Positions 23,150 through 31,036 of a DNA stretch of 41,082 bases are shown piece by piece (positions within the stretch are counted from its first letter, which is position 1; each line of letters begins with the position of its first letter). The stretch lies in the NCBI GenBank assembly GCA_020850355.1, contig JADZEX010000038.1, forward strand, positions 1 through 41,082. The letters are read 5' to 3'. The position numbers and the translations under genes were made by a program. Source of the DNA: Fimbriimonadaceae bacterium. Lineage in GTDB: Bacteria > Armatimonadota > UBA10988. The notes under the pieces are model-generated. The model saw only the letters and a program-made list of their open reading frames with translations. It ran no database searches and was not told where the DNA came from.

Positions 23150-25878
23150 CACCCCACCCCTTTGCGGGCCACGCGCGCCCCGACACGGCAGACCGCGGCG
23201 TAGTCGCAGGCGCGGCAGGCCGCCTCGTCGACGTCCGGCTGCACCGGCACCCGCCCGCTGGCCAGCCGCTCGGCGACGCTTGCCACGAACTCCGTCGCCA
23301 GCGCCAGCTTCTCGACCGCCTGTGGCTGCCCGCGGAGCAGCTTGCGGCCCCGCAGGAGCAGGTAGCCGACCTCCGCCGGCTCGCCGCGGGCCTGCTCGTA
23401 GAGCGCCGCGTAGAGGGGCAACTGGAGGTCCACGTTGAGCTTGCCGGCGGCGTCCTGGATCCCCGCCGGCCGGCTGCTGCCGCTCTTGTAGTCGAGCAGC
23501 CGCACCGCGCCGGTGGTCAGCCGGTCGGCCCGGTCGACGCGCCCGTGGACCCGCAGGCCGGCGGACTCCCCGGCCAGCCCGAACTCCACCTCGCAGGGCA
23601 CCGCGTCGGCGGGCAGGAAGTCCGGGCAGCGTACCGCCAGCTCCAGGGTCTGGAGCACCTCGCGCCGCAGAATCGGCCAGTGCGCCCAACTCGCGAAGCG
23701 CGCCTGGCGCTGCTCGTCGTCGTCGGCCGGTCCCGTCGCGGGCCGCTGCGCCCAGATCGCCGCCAGCTTCTGCCGCACCGCGCTGCCGTCAGCGGGTTCG
23801 CCCAGGCAGGCAGCCAGCGCCGGGTCGAGGTAGCTCAGCAGCCGCTCGCGGTCGGTCGGCTGACCATCGTCCAGGGCGGCCCGCACCGCCAGCTCCAGCA
23901 CGCCGTGGTAGAGCGTCCCCAGCAGCAGCGCGTCAGGATCGGCGGCGGTTTCGTCGGGCGGCGCCAGCCGCAGCGCGTGGCGGGCGAACCACTTGAACGG
24001 GCACTGCCCCAACGTAATCAGCGCCGAAACCGCCAGCGACCGGCCGGCCGGCCAGACCGGCTCGTCGAGCACGCCGTCCCAGGCGTCGGGCGCGGCGGGC
24101 GACTCCCGGCGGCACTCGACTGCCCAGGCACCCGCGGCGGCCTGCTCGACCGCCGTGACGGGCGCCCCCAACCGGTAGCGGCGGTCCTCGGCCGGCGGCA
24201 GCAGCAGCGCGGGCGGACCGCTCGGCAGGCCCAGCAAATCGAGGTACGAGCTGACCATGGTGGGCGCGCGGTCTACCACCAGCGGCTGGTAGAACAGCAG
24301 TTGCCGCTGCGCCGCCTGCAACAGCATCCAGAAGCTGAGCCGCTCGCGTTGCGACTGCGCGGCGGCCGTTTCGAGCGGGTAGCCCAACGCGCTGACCGCC
24401 GCCCGCTCGACGGTGTCGAGGCAGGGATCCTCGCTGAGCGGCGGCGGCAGCAGCCCAGCCGCGGCTCCGAGCACCAGCAGGTGATCGCAGCGGCTGCCGA
24501 AGAGCGCCAGCGGCGTGTGCAGCGGCACGCCGCCGCGGCCGACGTCGAGCGCCACGGTGGTCGCGCGGAGCAGGTCGTTGACCTGCTCCACGAACTGCGC
24601 CGCGGTCAGCTCACGGCCCGGATCGGCGAGCAGGCGCAGCCCCTCGCGGAAGCGCTCGTGGGCGTGCAGCTCGCGGGGCCAGGCGACCAGCCGCTGGGGC
24701 AGCTCCGAGGCGGCCAGCAGCCCCTCCAGCCAGGCCAGCCAGGCCGGCAGCCCGCGCGGGGCACGGTCGGCCAGGCAGCCCAGCAGCGGCTGCCCCGGCA
24801 GAAGCTGTTGCCAGGCCGCCACGCCGTGCGCCCGGCGGTGCTGGGCAGTGGCGCGGGGCTCGTCGTCCAGGCCGCCGGCCAACGGGTCGGCGAAGGTCGC
24901 CAGCGCCAGTTCGTAGGGCGCGTCGTCCACCAGCAGCGCCAGCAGCCGCAGCAGGTAGCTGCCGAAGTGAGTCTCAGCCAGCGGCCCCTGCCCCTGCGGC
25001 CGGACGGGCAGCCCGTACTCGGCGGCAACCTTCTGCACCAGCGGCGCGTAGCGCTCCTCGTCGCGCGCGACGACGGTGATCTGAGAGGCCGCGACGCCGT
25101 CCAGCAAGAGCCGCTGCACCTCGGCCAGGGCCGCCCGGACTTCGTCCTCGGGGGAGGCGCAGAGGTTCCGCCGAACCCCCTCGACGGTCGCCGGCTGCTG
25201 CGCCACGAAGCAGGCGGCGAGCCGCTCGCCGACGGTCGCGGCGGCCGGCGTTGGGGCCTCGGCGATCGCCCAGCCGCGGGCGGCGAACCACTCGGCGGTG
25301 GCGCGATTCTCGGCGAACAGCGGCTCCGGGCCGCCAGGCAGCACGACCACGCTGCCGGCGCCAGCGGCCGCCAGCAAGAAGGCCCGGTCGTCGGCGTCGA
25401 GGCGGGCGTAGCCGGCCACCAGCAGCGCGTCCGGCGCGCCGACCCGGCCGGCGGCGCGGTGCAGCAGCTCTGCCGCGGCGACCAGACCCCGCTCCGCCAG
25501 CCGCTCGCGGTACCCCAGGCCGACCGCGGCGAGGTCCCGGACGCGCGGCGAGCCGACTTGCCGCAACTGCTCCAGATCGGCCCCCGCGCGCAGCAGGCGG
25601 GCCAGCGCACCGCCCAGCACCTGCGCCTGCCGCGCCGCGTGGCGCGGACCAAGCACCGCCGCCACGGCCGCCGTCAGCGCCTCGTTGGCGACCACCTCCG
25701 GCGCGACCTGCCAGTCTGGCCGCAGCCAGCGCGTCGCCAGCTCGACCAAACTCCGCGCCAGCGGCTGCCCGAAAGCCTCGCCCGCCCGGCGGTTCGGCGC
25801 CACCACCGCCCGCTCCGGCGACCGCAGCGCCCGCGCCACCACCCCCGGCGCGCCGCTCAGCACCACCTGCTGCACCAT
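23149..25878 (-). CDS. addB: AddB-type nuclease subunit with Fe-S cluster
   Basis: A 909-residue partner of AddA. The N-terminal helicase-like part has a degenerate P-loop (SGAPGVVARA) and a VVAPNRRAGEAF segment, as in AddB subunits that do not hydrolyse ATP. A C-terminal PD-(D/E)XK nuclease domain shows RVDRADRL..GAVRLLDYKSG and DLQLPLYAALY. The Fe-S ligands are the cysteine of LGQCPFKWFARHAL and C888, C891 and C897. AddAB processes broken DNA ends, pausing at a recognition sequence. The ATG at 25878 follows GGGAGTGGAGC. A longer open frame runs upstream, but into a region overlapping the MFS gene. It lies 56 bp after the MFS stop and overlaps addA by one base. Confidence 0.88.
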   Translation of the reverse strand: MVQQVVLSGAPGVVARALRSPERAVVAPNRRAGEAFGQPLARSLVELATRWLRPDWQVAPEVVANEALTAAVAAVLGPRHAARQAQVLGGALARLLRAGADLEQLRQVGSPRVRDLAAVGLGYRERLAERGLVAAAELLHRAAGRVGAPDALLVAGYARLDADDRAFLLAAAGAGSVVVLPGGPEPLFAENRATAEWFAARGWAIAEAPTPAAATVGERLAACFVAQQPATVEGVRRNLCASPEDEVRAALAEVQRLLLDGVAASQITVVARDEERYAPLVQKVAAEYGLPVRPQGQGPLAETHFGSYLLRLLALLVDDAPYELALATFADPLAGGLDDEPRATAQHRRAHGVAAWQQLLPGQPLLGCLADRAPRGLPAWLAWLEGLLAASELPQRLVAWPRELHAHERFREGLRLLADPGRELTAAQFVEQVNDLLRATTVALDVGRGGVPLHTPLALFGSRCDHLLVLGAAAGLLPPPLSEDPCLDTVERAAVSALGYPLETAAAQSQRERLSFWMLLQAAQRQLLFYQPLVVDRAPTMVSSYLDLLGLPSGPPALLLPPAEDRRYRLGAPVTAVEQAAAGAWAVECRRESPAAPDAWDGVLDEPVWPAGRSLAVSALITLGQCPFKWFARHALRLAPPDETAADPDALLLGTLYHGVLELAVRAALDDGQPTDRERLLSYLDPALAACLGEPADGSAVRQKLAAIWAQRPATGPADDDEQRQARFASWAHWPILRREVLQTLELAVRCPDFLPADAVPCEVEFGLAGESAGLRVHGRVDRADRLTTGAVRLLDYKSGSSRPAGIQDAAGKLNVDLQLPLYAALYEQARGEPAEVGYLLLRGRKLLRGQPQAVEKLALATEFVASVAERLASGRVPVQPDVDEAACRACDYAAVCRVGARVARKGVG

Positions 25879-25934
25879 GCTCCACTCCCTGCACCACGCG
25901 GCGACCGGCGACCGATCGCACGCCAGCTTCACGC

Positions 25935-27140
25935 TCAGCCCGCCGAGCTTGGTTCCTCGTCGCCGGCCGCGCGGGTGCGCGCTGGCGGTGGCAGGGCGCG
26001 GGTGACCAGCAGGGCGGCGGCGGTGGCCAGCAGCGCGCTGTAGACGAAAGGCGCGGGGCCGCCGACGTGTTCGGCCAGTTGCCCGCCGACGATGCTGGCC
26101 AACAGCAGGCCGACGCCCTCGACGGCGTGGAAGACGCCCATCCCGAGGCCGCGCCGGTTGGCCGCCAGCAGCCCGGCCACGGTGGCTCGCGAGCAGCCGC
26201 CGACGGCGCCCATCTGGAGGCCATAGACCGCGAACCAGAGCCATAACAGCGCCGGCTGGCTGGTCGCCGCGAAACCCAAGCAGGTCAGCGCCTGCAACAG
26301 GTAGGCGGTGACCTGGGCCCGCCGCGGCCCGAGGCGGTCAAGCAGCGCGCCGGCCGGGAAGCTGACCGCGGCATAGACGACGTTGTGCCACAGATAGAGC
26401 AACGGCACAACCGCCGCGGCGACGCCGCAACCCTCGGCGCGGAGCAGGAAGAAGGCGTAGCTGAAGTTGCCGGCCGAGTAGACCCCGTGCGCCACCAGGA
26501 ACAGCCGCAAGTTGCCGGCCAGCGGCGCCCGTGGCCGCTTGCCGCTGGCCGCACGTGGCGGCGGGTCGCGCACCAGGCCGGCCAGCAGCGCCACCGCGAC
26601 GACGCCAGCGAGGGTCGCCGCGAGGAACACCCGCCGGTAGTCGCCGCCGCTCCACCGCAGCAGCAGCACCGCCGCCAGCGTGCCCAGCACGGCGCCGCTG
26701 GTGTCCATCGCGCGGTGGAACCCGAAGGCCCGTCCAAGCTGCGCCGGGTCGACCGAATCGGCCACCAGCGCGTCGCGCGCCGCCGAGCGCACGCCCTTGC
26801 CGAAACGGTCGGCCAGCCGCACCGCAAGCACCTGCCAGCCCGCCGTGGCGAGACTCAGCAACGGCTTCGCGGCCGTCGACAGCGCATAGCCCAACAGCAC
26901 CACTGGCTGCCGGCGGCGGACCCGGTCCGACCACCAGCCCGAGACGATCTTGAGCAGACTCGCGGTACACTCGGCGAGCCCCTCGATCAGCCCAATCGCT
27001 GCCGGCCGCAGGCCCAGCACATGCGTCATGAACTGCGGCAGCAGCGCCAGGATCGTCTCGCTGTGGAGATCGGTGAAGAAACTCACCAGCCCCAGCGTGA
27101 CCACATTCCGCGACCGCCAGGAACCCCCGCTGGCGCTCAT
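25935..27140 (-). CDS. Major facilitator superfamily transporter
   Basis: A 401-residue, 12-helix MFS protein. The N-terminal helix carries the FFTDLHSETILALLPQF signature, and the 2-3 loop reads GWWSDRVRRRQP, the motif A type sequence (G-x-x-x-D-R-x-x-R). The second half begins near residue 210 (RAPLAGNLRLFLVAHGVYS). It would move a small solute with proton coupling across the cytoplasmic membrane; the substrate cannot be read from the sequence, but drug/proton antiport and sugar efflux are both possible. Its ATG overlaps the stop of the kinase gene (ATGA), so the two are translated together. It precedes addB in the same transcript. Confidence 0.88.
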   Translation of the reverse strand: MSASGGSWRSRNVVTLGLVSFFTDLHSETILALLPQFMTHVLGLRPAAIGLIEGLAECTASLLKIVSGWWSDRVRRRQPVVLLGYALSTAAKPLLSLATAGWQVLAVRLADRFGKGVRSAARDALVADSVDPAQLGRAFGFHRAMDTSGAVLGTLAAVLLLRWSGGDYRRVFLAATLAGVVAVALLAGLVRDPPPRAASGKRPRAPLAGNLRLFLVAHGVYSAGNFSYAFFLLRAEGCGVAAAVVPLLYLWHNVVYAAVSFPAGALLDRLGPRRAQVTAYLLQALTCLGFAATSQPALLWLWFAVYGLQMGAVGGCSRATVAGLLAANRRGLGMGVFHAVEGVGLLLASIVGGQLAEHVGGPAPFVYSALLATAAALLVTRALPPPARTRAAGDEEPSSAG

Positions 27141-27823
27141 CCCGCTGCTCCGGCACCGCGGTCGGGCGGCAGACCCTTGCCGATCCGGGCCTCGGCGCCG
27201 GCGGCGGTGGCGGCGATCAGGACGGCGTTGAGGCCGTCGTTGCTGGCGATCCGGTCGAGGGCCTGCTGCCGGGTGAAGCCCCAGGCGGCGATGTGGCGCG
27301 CGGCGAGGCGCTCCAGGGCGAGCTCCAGTGGGGTGTCGAGGTACCAGCGATGGTCGAACGCCGCGCGCACCGGCGCCCAGCCCTCCTGCTCGTAGAGCAG
27401 GTAGTTGCCCTCAACGAGCACGACCCGCGCGGTCGGGGGTACGGTCACCGCGTCGGCCACCGGATCGCCGACCTCGTGGGCGAACGCCGGCCAGCCGACC
27501 GGCCCGCGCTGGAACCCGTCCCGCACCGCCTGCAGCCGCGCGGCCAGCGCCGTCGCGTCGAAAGTGAACGGCGCCCCTCGGCGGGCGAAGGCGTGGTCCG
27601 GGTCGGGCAGCGCGGCGAGCACGGCTCGCGGGTGGTGGAAGCCGTCCATCCCCAGGGCGATCAGCGCGGGCTCGCCCGCCGCGGCGTTGACGGCGGCCGC
27701 GAGCTGCTGCGCCACGGTGGTCTTGCCGGCCCCCGGCACGCCCGCCAGGGCCACCAGCGTCCGCCGCGGCTGACTCGCCAGCGCGTGCAACACGGCGACC
27801 GGATCCACCAGCAGGGGTGGCAT
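27137..27823 (-). CDS. Uridine-kinase-like nucleoside/nucleotide kinase (P-loop)
   Basis: A 228-residue P-loop kinase of the phosphoribulokinase/uridine kinase/CoaA fold. It has Walker A GVPGAGKTT near residues 29-37, the substrate-loop motif MDGFHHPR, RGAPFTFDA and the Walker B-like strand VVLVEGNYLLYE. This set matches the small nucleoside/nucleotide kinase group represented by PRK09270 and yeast YFH7. It phosphorylates a small metabolite, probably a nucleoside, sugar or cofactor precursor. I chose the ATG at 27823, seven bases after GAGAGGAG. The longer frame to 28000 runs through parS and the methyltransferase. The start lies 26 bp from the parS site, and the stop overlaps the MFS start. 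Confidence 0.85.
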   Translation of the reverse strand: MPPLLVDPVAVLHALASQPRRTLVALAGVPGAGKTTVAQQLAAAVNAAAGEPALIALGMDGFHHPRAVLAALPDPDHAFARRGAPFTFDATALAARLQAVRDGFQRGPVGWPAFAHEVGDPVADAVTVPPTARVVLVEGNYLLYEQEGWAPVRAAFDHRWYLDTPLELALERLAARHIAAWGFTRQQALDRIASNDGLNAVLIAATAAGAEARIGKGLPPDRGAGAAG

Positions 27824-27848
27824 CGACCGCTCCTCTCCGCCGTTCCGC

Positions 27849-27864
27849 TGTTTCACGTGAAACA
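27849..27864. promoter_or_regulatory. parS: parS centromere site (perfect 16-mer)
   Basis: TGTTTCACGTGAAACA, a perfect palindrome identical to the canonical bacterial parS bound by ParB. It covers the TGA stop of the methyltransferase part of the fusion gene (27853-27855) and lies just upstream of the kinase gene, so ParB binding here could also affect that operon. Chromosomal parS sites normally cluster near oriC. No parA or parB gene is in this window. Confidence 0.93.
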
Positions 27865-29700
27865 GCGGCCGCACGCCGCCGGTCGCTGGGCGACGGCCAG
27901 GAAGATGCCAAACTCGCGCGTCCCACCGCTCGGGGTCGGCCGCCGGATCACGCTGGCGTCGGCCACCCCGACCGCGGTGCAGCCGGCGGCAGTCAGCCAC
28001 TGCGCCACCGCGGCGCGGTCGAAACCGAGGTGGTACACGTCGCTGGCCTCGGGGCCGTGGAAGCTGCCGTCCTCGCGATCCAGATCGGCCACGGCGATCC
28101 AGCCGCCGGGCCGCAGCGCGGCGACCAGGCGGCCGAGCACCAGCGGCACGTCGCGCAGGTGGTGCAGGGTCATCGCACTGACCACCAGATCGACCGGCCC
28201 GCCGGGCCAGGGGCCTTCGTGGAGGTCGGCCTGCACCGCCTCGACCCCGCTCAGGTCAGCCGCGGCGACCTTCTGCCGCAGCACCTCCAACATGTCGGCC
28301 GAGGTGTCGACCGCCTGCACCTGTCCGACGTGCGGCCGCAGCGCCAGCCCCAGCAGGCCGGTGCCGGCGCCGTAGTCGAGCGCCTGCCAGGCCGGCTGCA
28401 GCGGCACCCGCGCGGCGATCGCCGCGGCAATCGCCTGGGCATTGGCGACTCGCGCCGGGTTGTCGTCCCATTGCGAGGCTAGCTGATCGAAGCGACTGGT
28501 GGCCATCGGAGGCTCCTCGCGGGGGGACCGTTCGGGCGTTGGCACCAGCAGGCCCGGCGCCAGGTGGAGCGCCGCGCGCAGCCCGGCGGGGCCCCACAGA
28601 TCGTGGTAGGCTAGCAGGTTGGCGGCCTGTGAGGCGTGCGCCCAGAGCCAGCCAGCAGCCAGCGCCAGGGCGGCGGCCAGCCCGGCCTGCAGCAGCCGTC
28701 CGAGGTCGGGCGGTGGTCCACTGAGCAACGCGTACGGCGCGCCCAGCGCCAGTAGCAGCGCCAGCAACGGCGGCACCGTCGCCAGCAGCCACCAGAGCAG
28801 CCAGCCGAGTGGCCCGCCGGCGGTGCGCCGCCAGCTCTCGTCGGCCGCCGGCCAGAGCTCGCGGCCGTCCAGCAGCAGCAGCCAGCGGACGTAGACCAGC
28901 CGGGGTGCCAGCAGCAGCAGTGGTGAACTGAGCAGCAGGCTCCAGACCGTCAGCCGCCCCCGCGCCGGGGCCAGCAGGCTCTGCCCCAGCGCCAGCAGCC
29001 CAGCCTCCAGCTCGCCGGTGACGACCTGCCGTAACCGGACCAGCAGGCGCCCGGCGAGGTAGCGCGGCAGCCCGTAAGCCAGCCAGCCGCCGGCCGCCGC
29101 GGCGGTGATCCAGCCGCCCACGCCCTGCCCGCGCTGGACGCCCAGCAGGCCCAGCCCTAACAGCAGCGGGACCAGCAGCAGCACCGCCGCCAGGCCGTCG
29201 AGGAAGACCCAGGCCGCCAGGTCGCGCCCGGCCCAGCGCCAGCCGGCCCGTCGCCAGGTCGCCCAGGCCGGGCCCGCTGGCGCTGCCGCCGGCTCCTCCG
29301 GCGCGGGGTCCAGCGCCTCCAGCGCGCGGGCCAGCTCGACGTGCACGGTCGCCGCCGCCACCTCGCGCCGGGCGACGTGCAGCGCCGCCAGGACGGTGTG
29401 CACCAGCGCCAGCTCCGGCGCCAGCGCCAGCGCCGCCCGCGCCCGGCTGAGGGCAGCCGCCAAATCGCCGGCTGACTGCTGCGCGCTGGCCTCGCTCAGC
29501 AACGCCGTCGCCGCCGCCCAGCGGGCCGGTTGCTGGGCGCCTGGTTCGGCCAGCCGCCGCGCCAGCCCGCTCACCAGCGGATCGCCCGGATGGGCTGCCA
29601 GCCATTGCTCGCAGAGCGCGGCGGCCCGCGCAGAGTCCTGTCGGGCCGCCGCGACCGCCGCTGCGAACAGCTCGGGGAGGGTTGTTGGCAGGCTGCTCAC
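27853..29700 (-). CDS. Fusion of TPR-containing membrane protein and class I SAM methyltransferase
   Basis: One uninterrupted frame of 615 codons. Residues about 1-135 are Ala-rich helical repeats of TPR type (AAALCEQWLAAHPGDPLV; LALAPELALVHTVLAAL). Residues about 155-380 hold five or six membrane segments. Residues 399-615 are a complete class I methyltransferase with motif I ALDYGAGTGLLGLAL at about 440, AVDTSADML and VDLVVSAMTLHHLRDVP, resembling the UbiE/Methyltransf_11 type. The GTG at 29700 overlaps the rep stop (GTGA). The methyltransferase has its own ATG at 28506, six bases after GAGGAG, and could be made separately as a 217-residue protein. No stop separates the two parts, so this is a real fusion, a lost stop, or a sequencing error. 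The methyl acceptor is unknown. Confidence 0.75.
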   Translation of the reverse strand: MSSLPTTLPELFAAAVAAARQDSARAAALCEQWLAAHPGDPLVSGLARRLAEPGAQQPARWAAATALLSEASAQQSAGDLAAALSRARAALALAPELALVHTVLAALHVARREVAAATVHVELARALEALDPAPEEPAAAPAGPAWATWRRAGWRWAGRDLAAWVFLDGLAAVLLLVPLLLGLGLLGVQRGQGVGGWITAAAAGGWLAYGLPRYLAGRLLVRLRQVVTGELEAGLLALGQSLLAPARGRLTVWSLLLSSPLLLLAPRLVYVRWLLLLDGRELWPAADESWRRTAGGPLGWLLWWLLATVPPLLALLLALGAPYALLSGPPPDLGRLLQAGLAAALALAAGWLWAHASQAANLLAYHDLWGPAGLRAALHLAPGLLVPTPERSPREEPPMATSRFDQLASQWDDNPARVANAQAIAAAIAARVPLQPAWQALDYGAGTGLLGLALRPHVGQVQAVDTSADMLEVLRQKVAAADLSGVEAVQADLHEGPWPGGPVDLVVSAMTLHHLRDVPLVLGRLVAALRPGGWIAVADLDREDGSFHGPEASDVYHLGFDRAAVAQWLTAAGCTAVGVADASVIRRPTPSGGTREFGIFLAVAQRPAACGRCFT

Positions 29701-30977
29701 GGCGCCGGCAGAGCCTTCCGCGGCGCCACCCCGTTGCCGCCCAGATCGCCCGGCTGCAGGTTGTTGGTGAGCATGAAGCGCACCACCGCGCGCATCTCCT
29801 GACTCCACCCGGTGGGGTCCGGACGCCCATCGAAGAGCGTCCCGCTGCCGCCCACCAGCTTCAGCGCCGCAGCGTGATAGACCGCCTGGTCGACCGCCGG
29901 GAAGAGCTCCCAGATCGCCAGGAACTGCTCCCGGTCGTCGGGTCCGTAGGTCAGGTCCCAGTTGTTGCGGATCGCCTCCACCAGGAACCCGCCCTGCTTC
30001 TCGGGCCGCCCGCGCAGCCCGTGGCGGAGGCAGTCGCACTGCGCCATGATCACCGCCTCGTCGTAGGCCGAGACCAGTTCGCCGGCGGTCCGCGGGTAGA
30101 CGTCCAGTTCGACCAGCACGCGGCGCAGTTGAACCCGCAGGTAGTTGCGCAGGTGGTAGACGAAGACGCCGCCCCGCTGGTACTCCACCTGGTCGATCAC
30201 GCCGTGTTCGATCAGCCGCTGGTGGTGCGGGTCGAGGAGTTGCCGGAAGCGCGCTGGCCGGGCGTAGTTGGCGGTCGAGCCAACCATTGCCGCCAGTTGC
30301 TTCCAGCCCACTTCCCAGCGCGTCTCACCGTTCAGCAGCAGGCGGTCCAGGAGCCGGTAGAGATGCCCGGTGATCGGGTCGCCCAGGGCGTTCAGGAGGT
30401 CCCAGTCGAGCGACTTCAGATCGCCCAGCCGGATCGCATCCATCACCAGGTCGCCCCACTTCACGAGACACCGCCCGCCGGCGCGGGCGTCGCTGATGTC
30501 GTAGGTGTCGATCAGGTGGGAGCCGTGGGTCCGCCGCCCGTACTCTTGTCCGGTGCGTGAGACCAGGGCAGTCCGCAGCACGATCCGGACGGCGTGCAGC
30601 CGGTCCAGGCTGGCCTCCAGATTCTTGTAGCTCCGCCCGTGCCGCGGCCACTCCAGCAAGTCGAACAGGTCGACCCGGTCGAAGACCAGTTCGCGACGCG
30701 GTTCCTCCTCCCGCAGACTGAGCTGCAGCAACGCCAGGTAGGTCTTGTGGTCGCCCGCGTAGGGCAACGCCTTGCCGTCCTCGGTGTGCAGTTCCAACGC
30801 CAACCGCCGCTGCACCCCGCCGATCCGCAGGGTTTCGTCGATCCGGAGCGTACTCTCCCGCTCGCCGGGTTTGTGCAGCGCCATGGTGAACGGAATCAGC
30901 GCCAACGAGGCATGGTCGTAAGCTCGTGCAATCGCCGCCATCGGATGCTGTTCCTGGTGGCTCTCGATCACGCTCAT
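29697..30977 (-). CDS. Replication initiator protein A (RPA family)
   Basis: A 426-residue DNA-replication initiator of the RPA type found on plasmids of many bacteria. Diagnostic stretches are ALIPFTMAL (about 26-34), LPYAGDHKTYLALLQLS (71-87), FDLLEWP (105-111) and YKNLEASLDRLHAVRI (117-132). These correspond to the domain in which related initiators bind origin DNA. I chose the ATG at 30977 (MSVIESHQ), eight bases after GAGGAC. The ATG at 31013 lies inside the likely -10 (TACAAT, 31012-31017) and has no ribosome-binding site. The stop overlaps the GTG of the fusion gene. The upstream 0.4 kb holds GANTC clusters and repeats that could be its binding sites. No parAB or other plasmid backbone gene is adjacent, so it may act on the main replicon, on a chromid, or be a relic. 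Confidence 0.85.
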   Translation of the reverse strand: MSVIESHQEQHPMAAIARAYDHASLALIPFTMALHKPGERESTLRIDETLRIGGVQRRLALELHTEDGKALPYAGDHKTYLALLQLSLREEEPRRELVFDRVDLFDLLEWPRHGRSYKNLEASLDRLHAVRIVLRTALVSRTGQEYGRRTHGSHLIDTYDISDARAGGRCLVKWGDLVMDAIRLGDLKSLDWDLLNALGDPITGHLYRLLDRLLLNGETRWEVGWKQLAAMVGSTANYARPARFRQLLDPHHQRLIEHGVIDQVEYQRGGVFVYHLRNYLRVQLRRVLVELDVYPRTAGELVSAYDEAVIMAQCDCLRHGLRGRPEKQGGFLVEAIRNNWDLTYGPDDREQFLAIWELFPAVDQAVYHAAALKLVGGSGTLFDGRPDPTGWSQEMRAVVRFMLTNNLQPGDLGGNGVAPRKALPAP

Positions 30978-30995
30978 CGGGTCTGTCCTCGCTGC

Positions 30996-31036
30996 GAGTC
31001 TTTCTGACTCCATTGTATGAGAGTCAACTCAGACTC
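30996..31036. promoter_or_regulatory. rep promoter with four GANTC sites
   Basis: Minus-strand TACAAT at 31012-31017 is a plausible -10 for rep, with TAGTGA at 31035-31040 as a weak -35 (17-bp spacing). GAGTC or GACTC occurs at 30996, 31006, 31021 and 31032, forming two inverted pairs about 25 bp apart that surround the -10 and start point. GANTC is the CcrM methylation target in Alphaproteobacteria. Here the pairs could equally be an operator for Rep autoregulation. Confidence 0.5.

Noticed and set aside
4001-29000. Other TGGTAC occurrences (for example near 4007, 5008, 28033)
   Set aside because: They lie inside coding regions as Trp-Tyr or similar codons and lack the upstream half of the motif.
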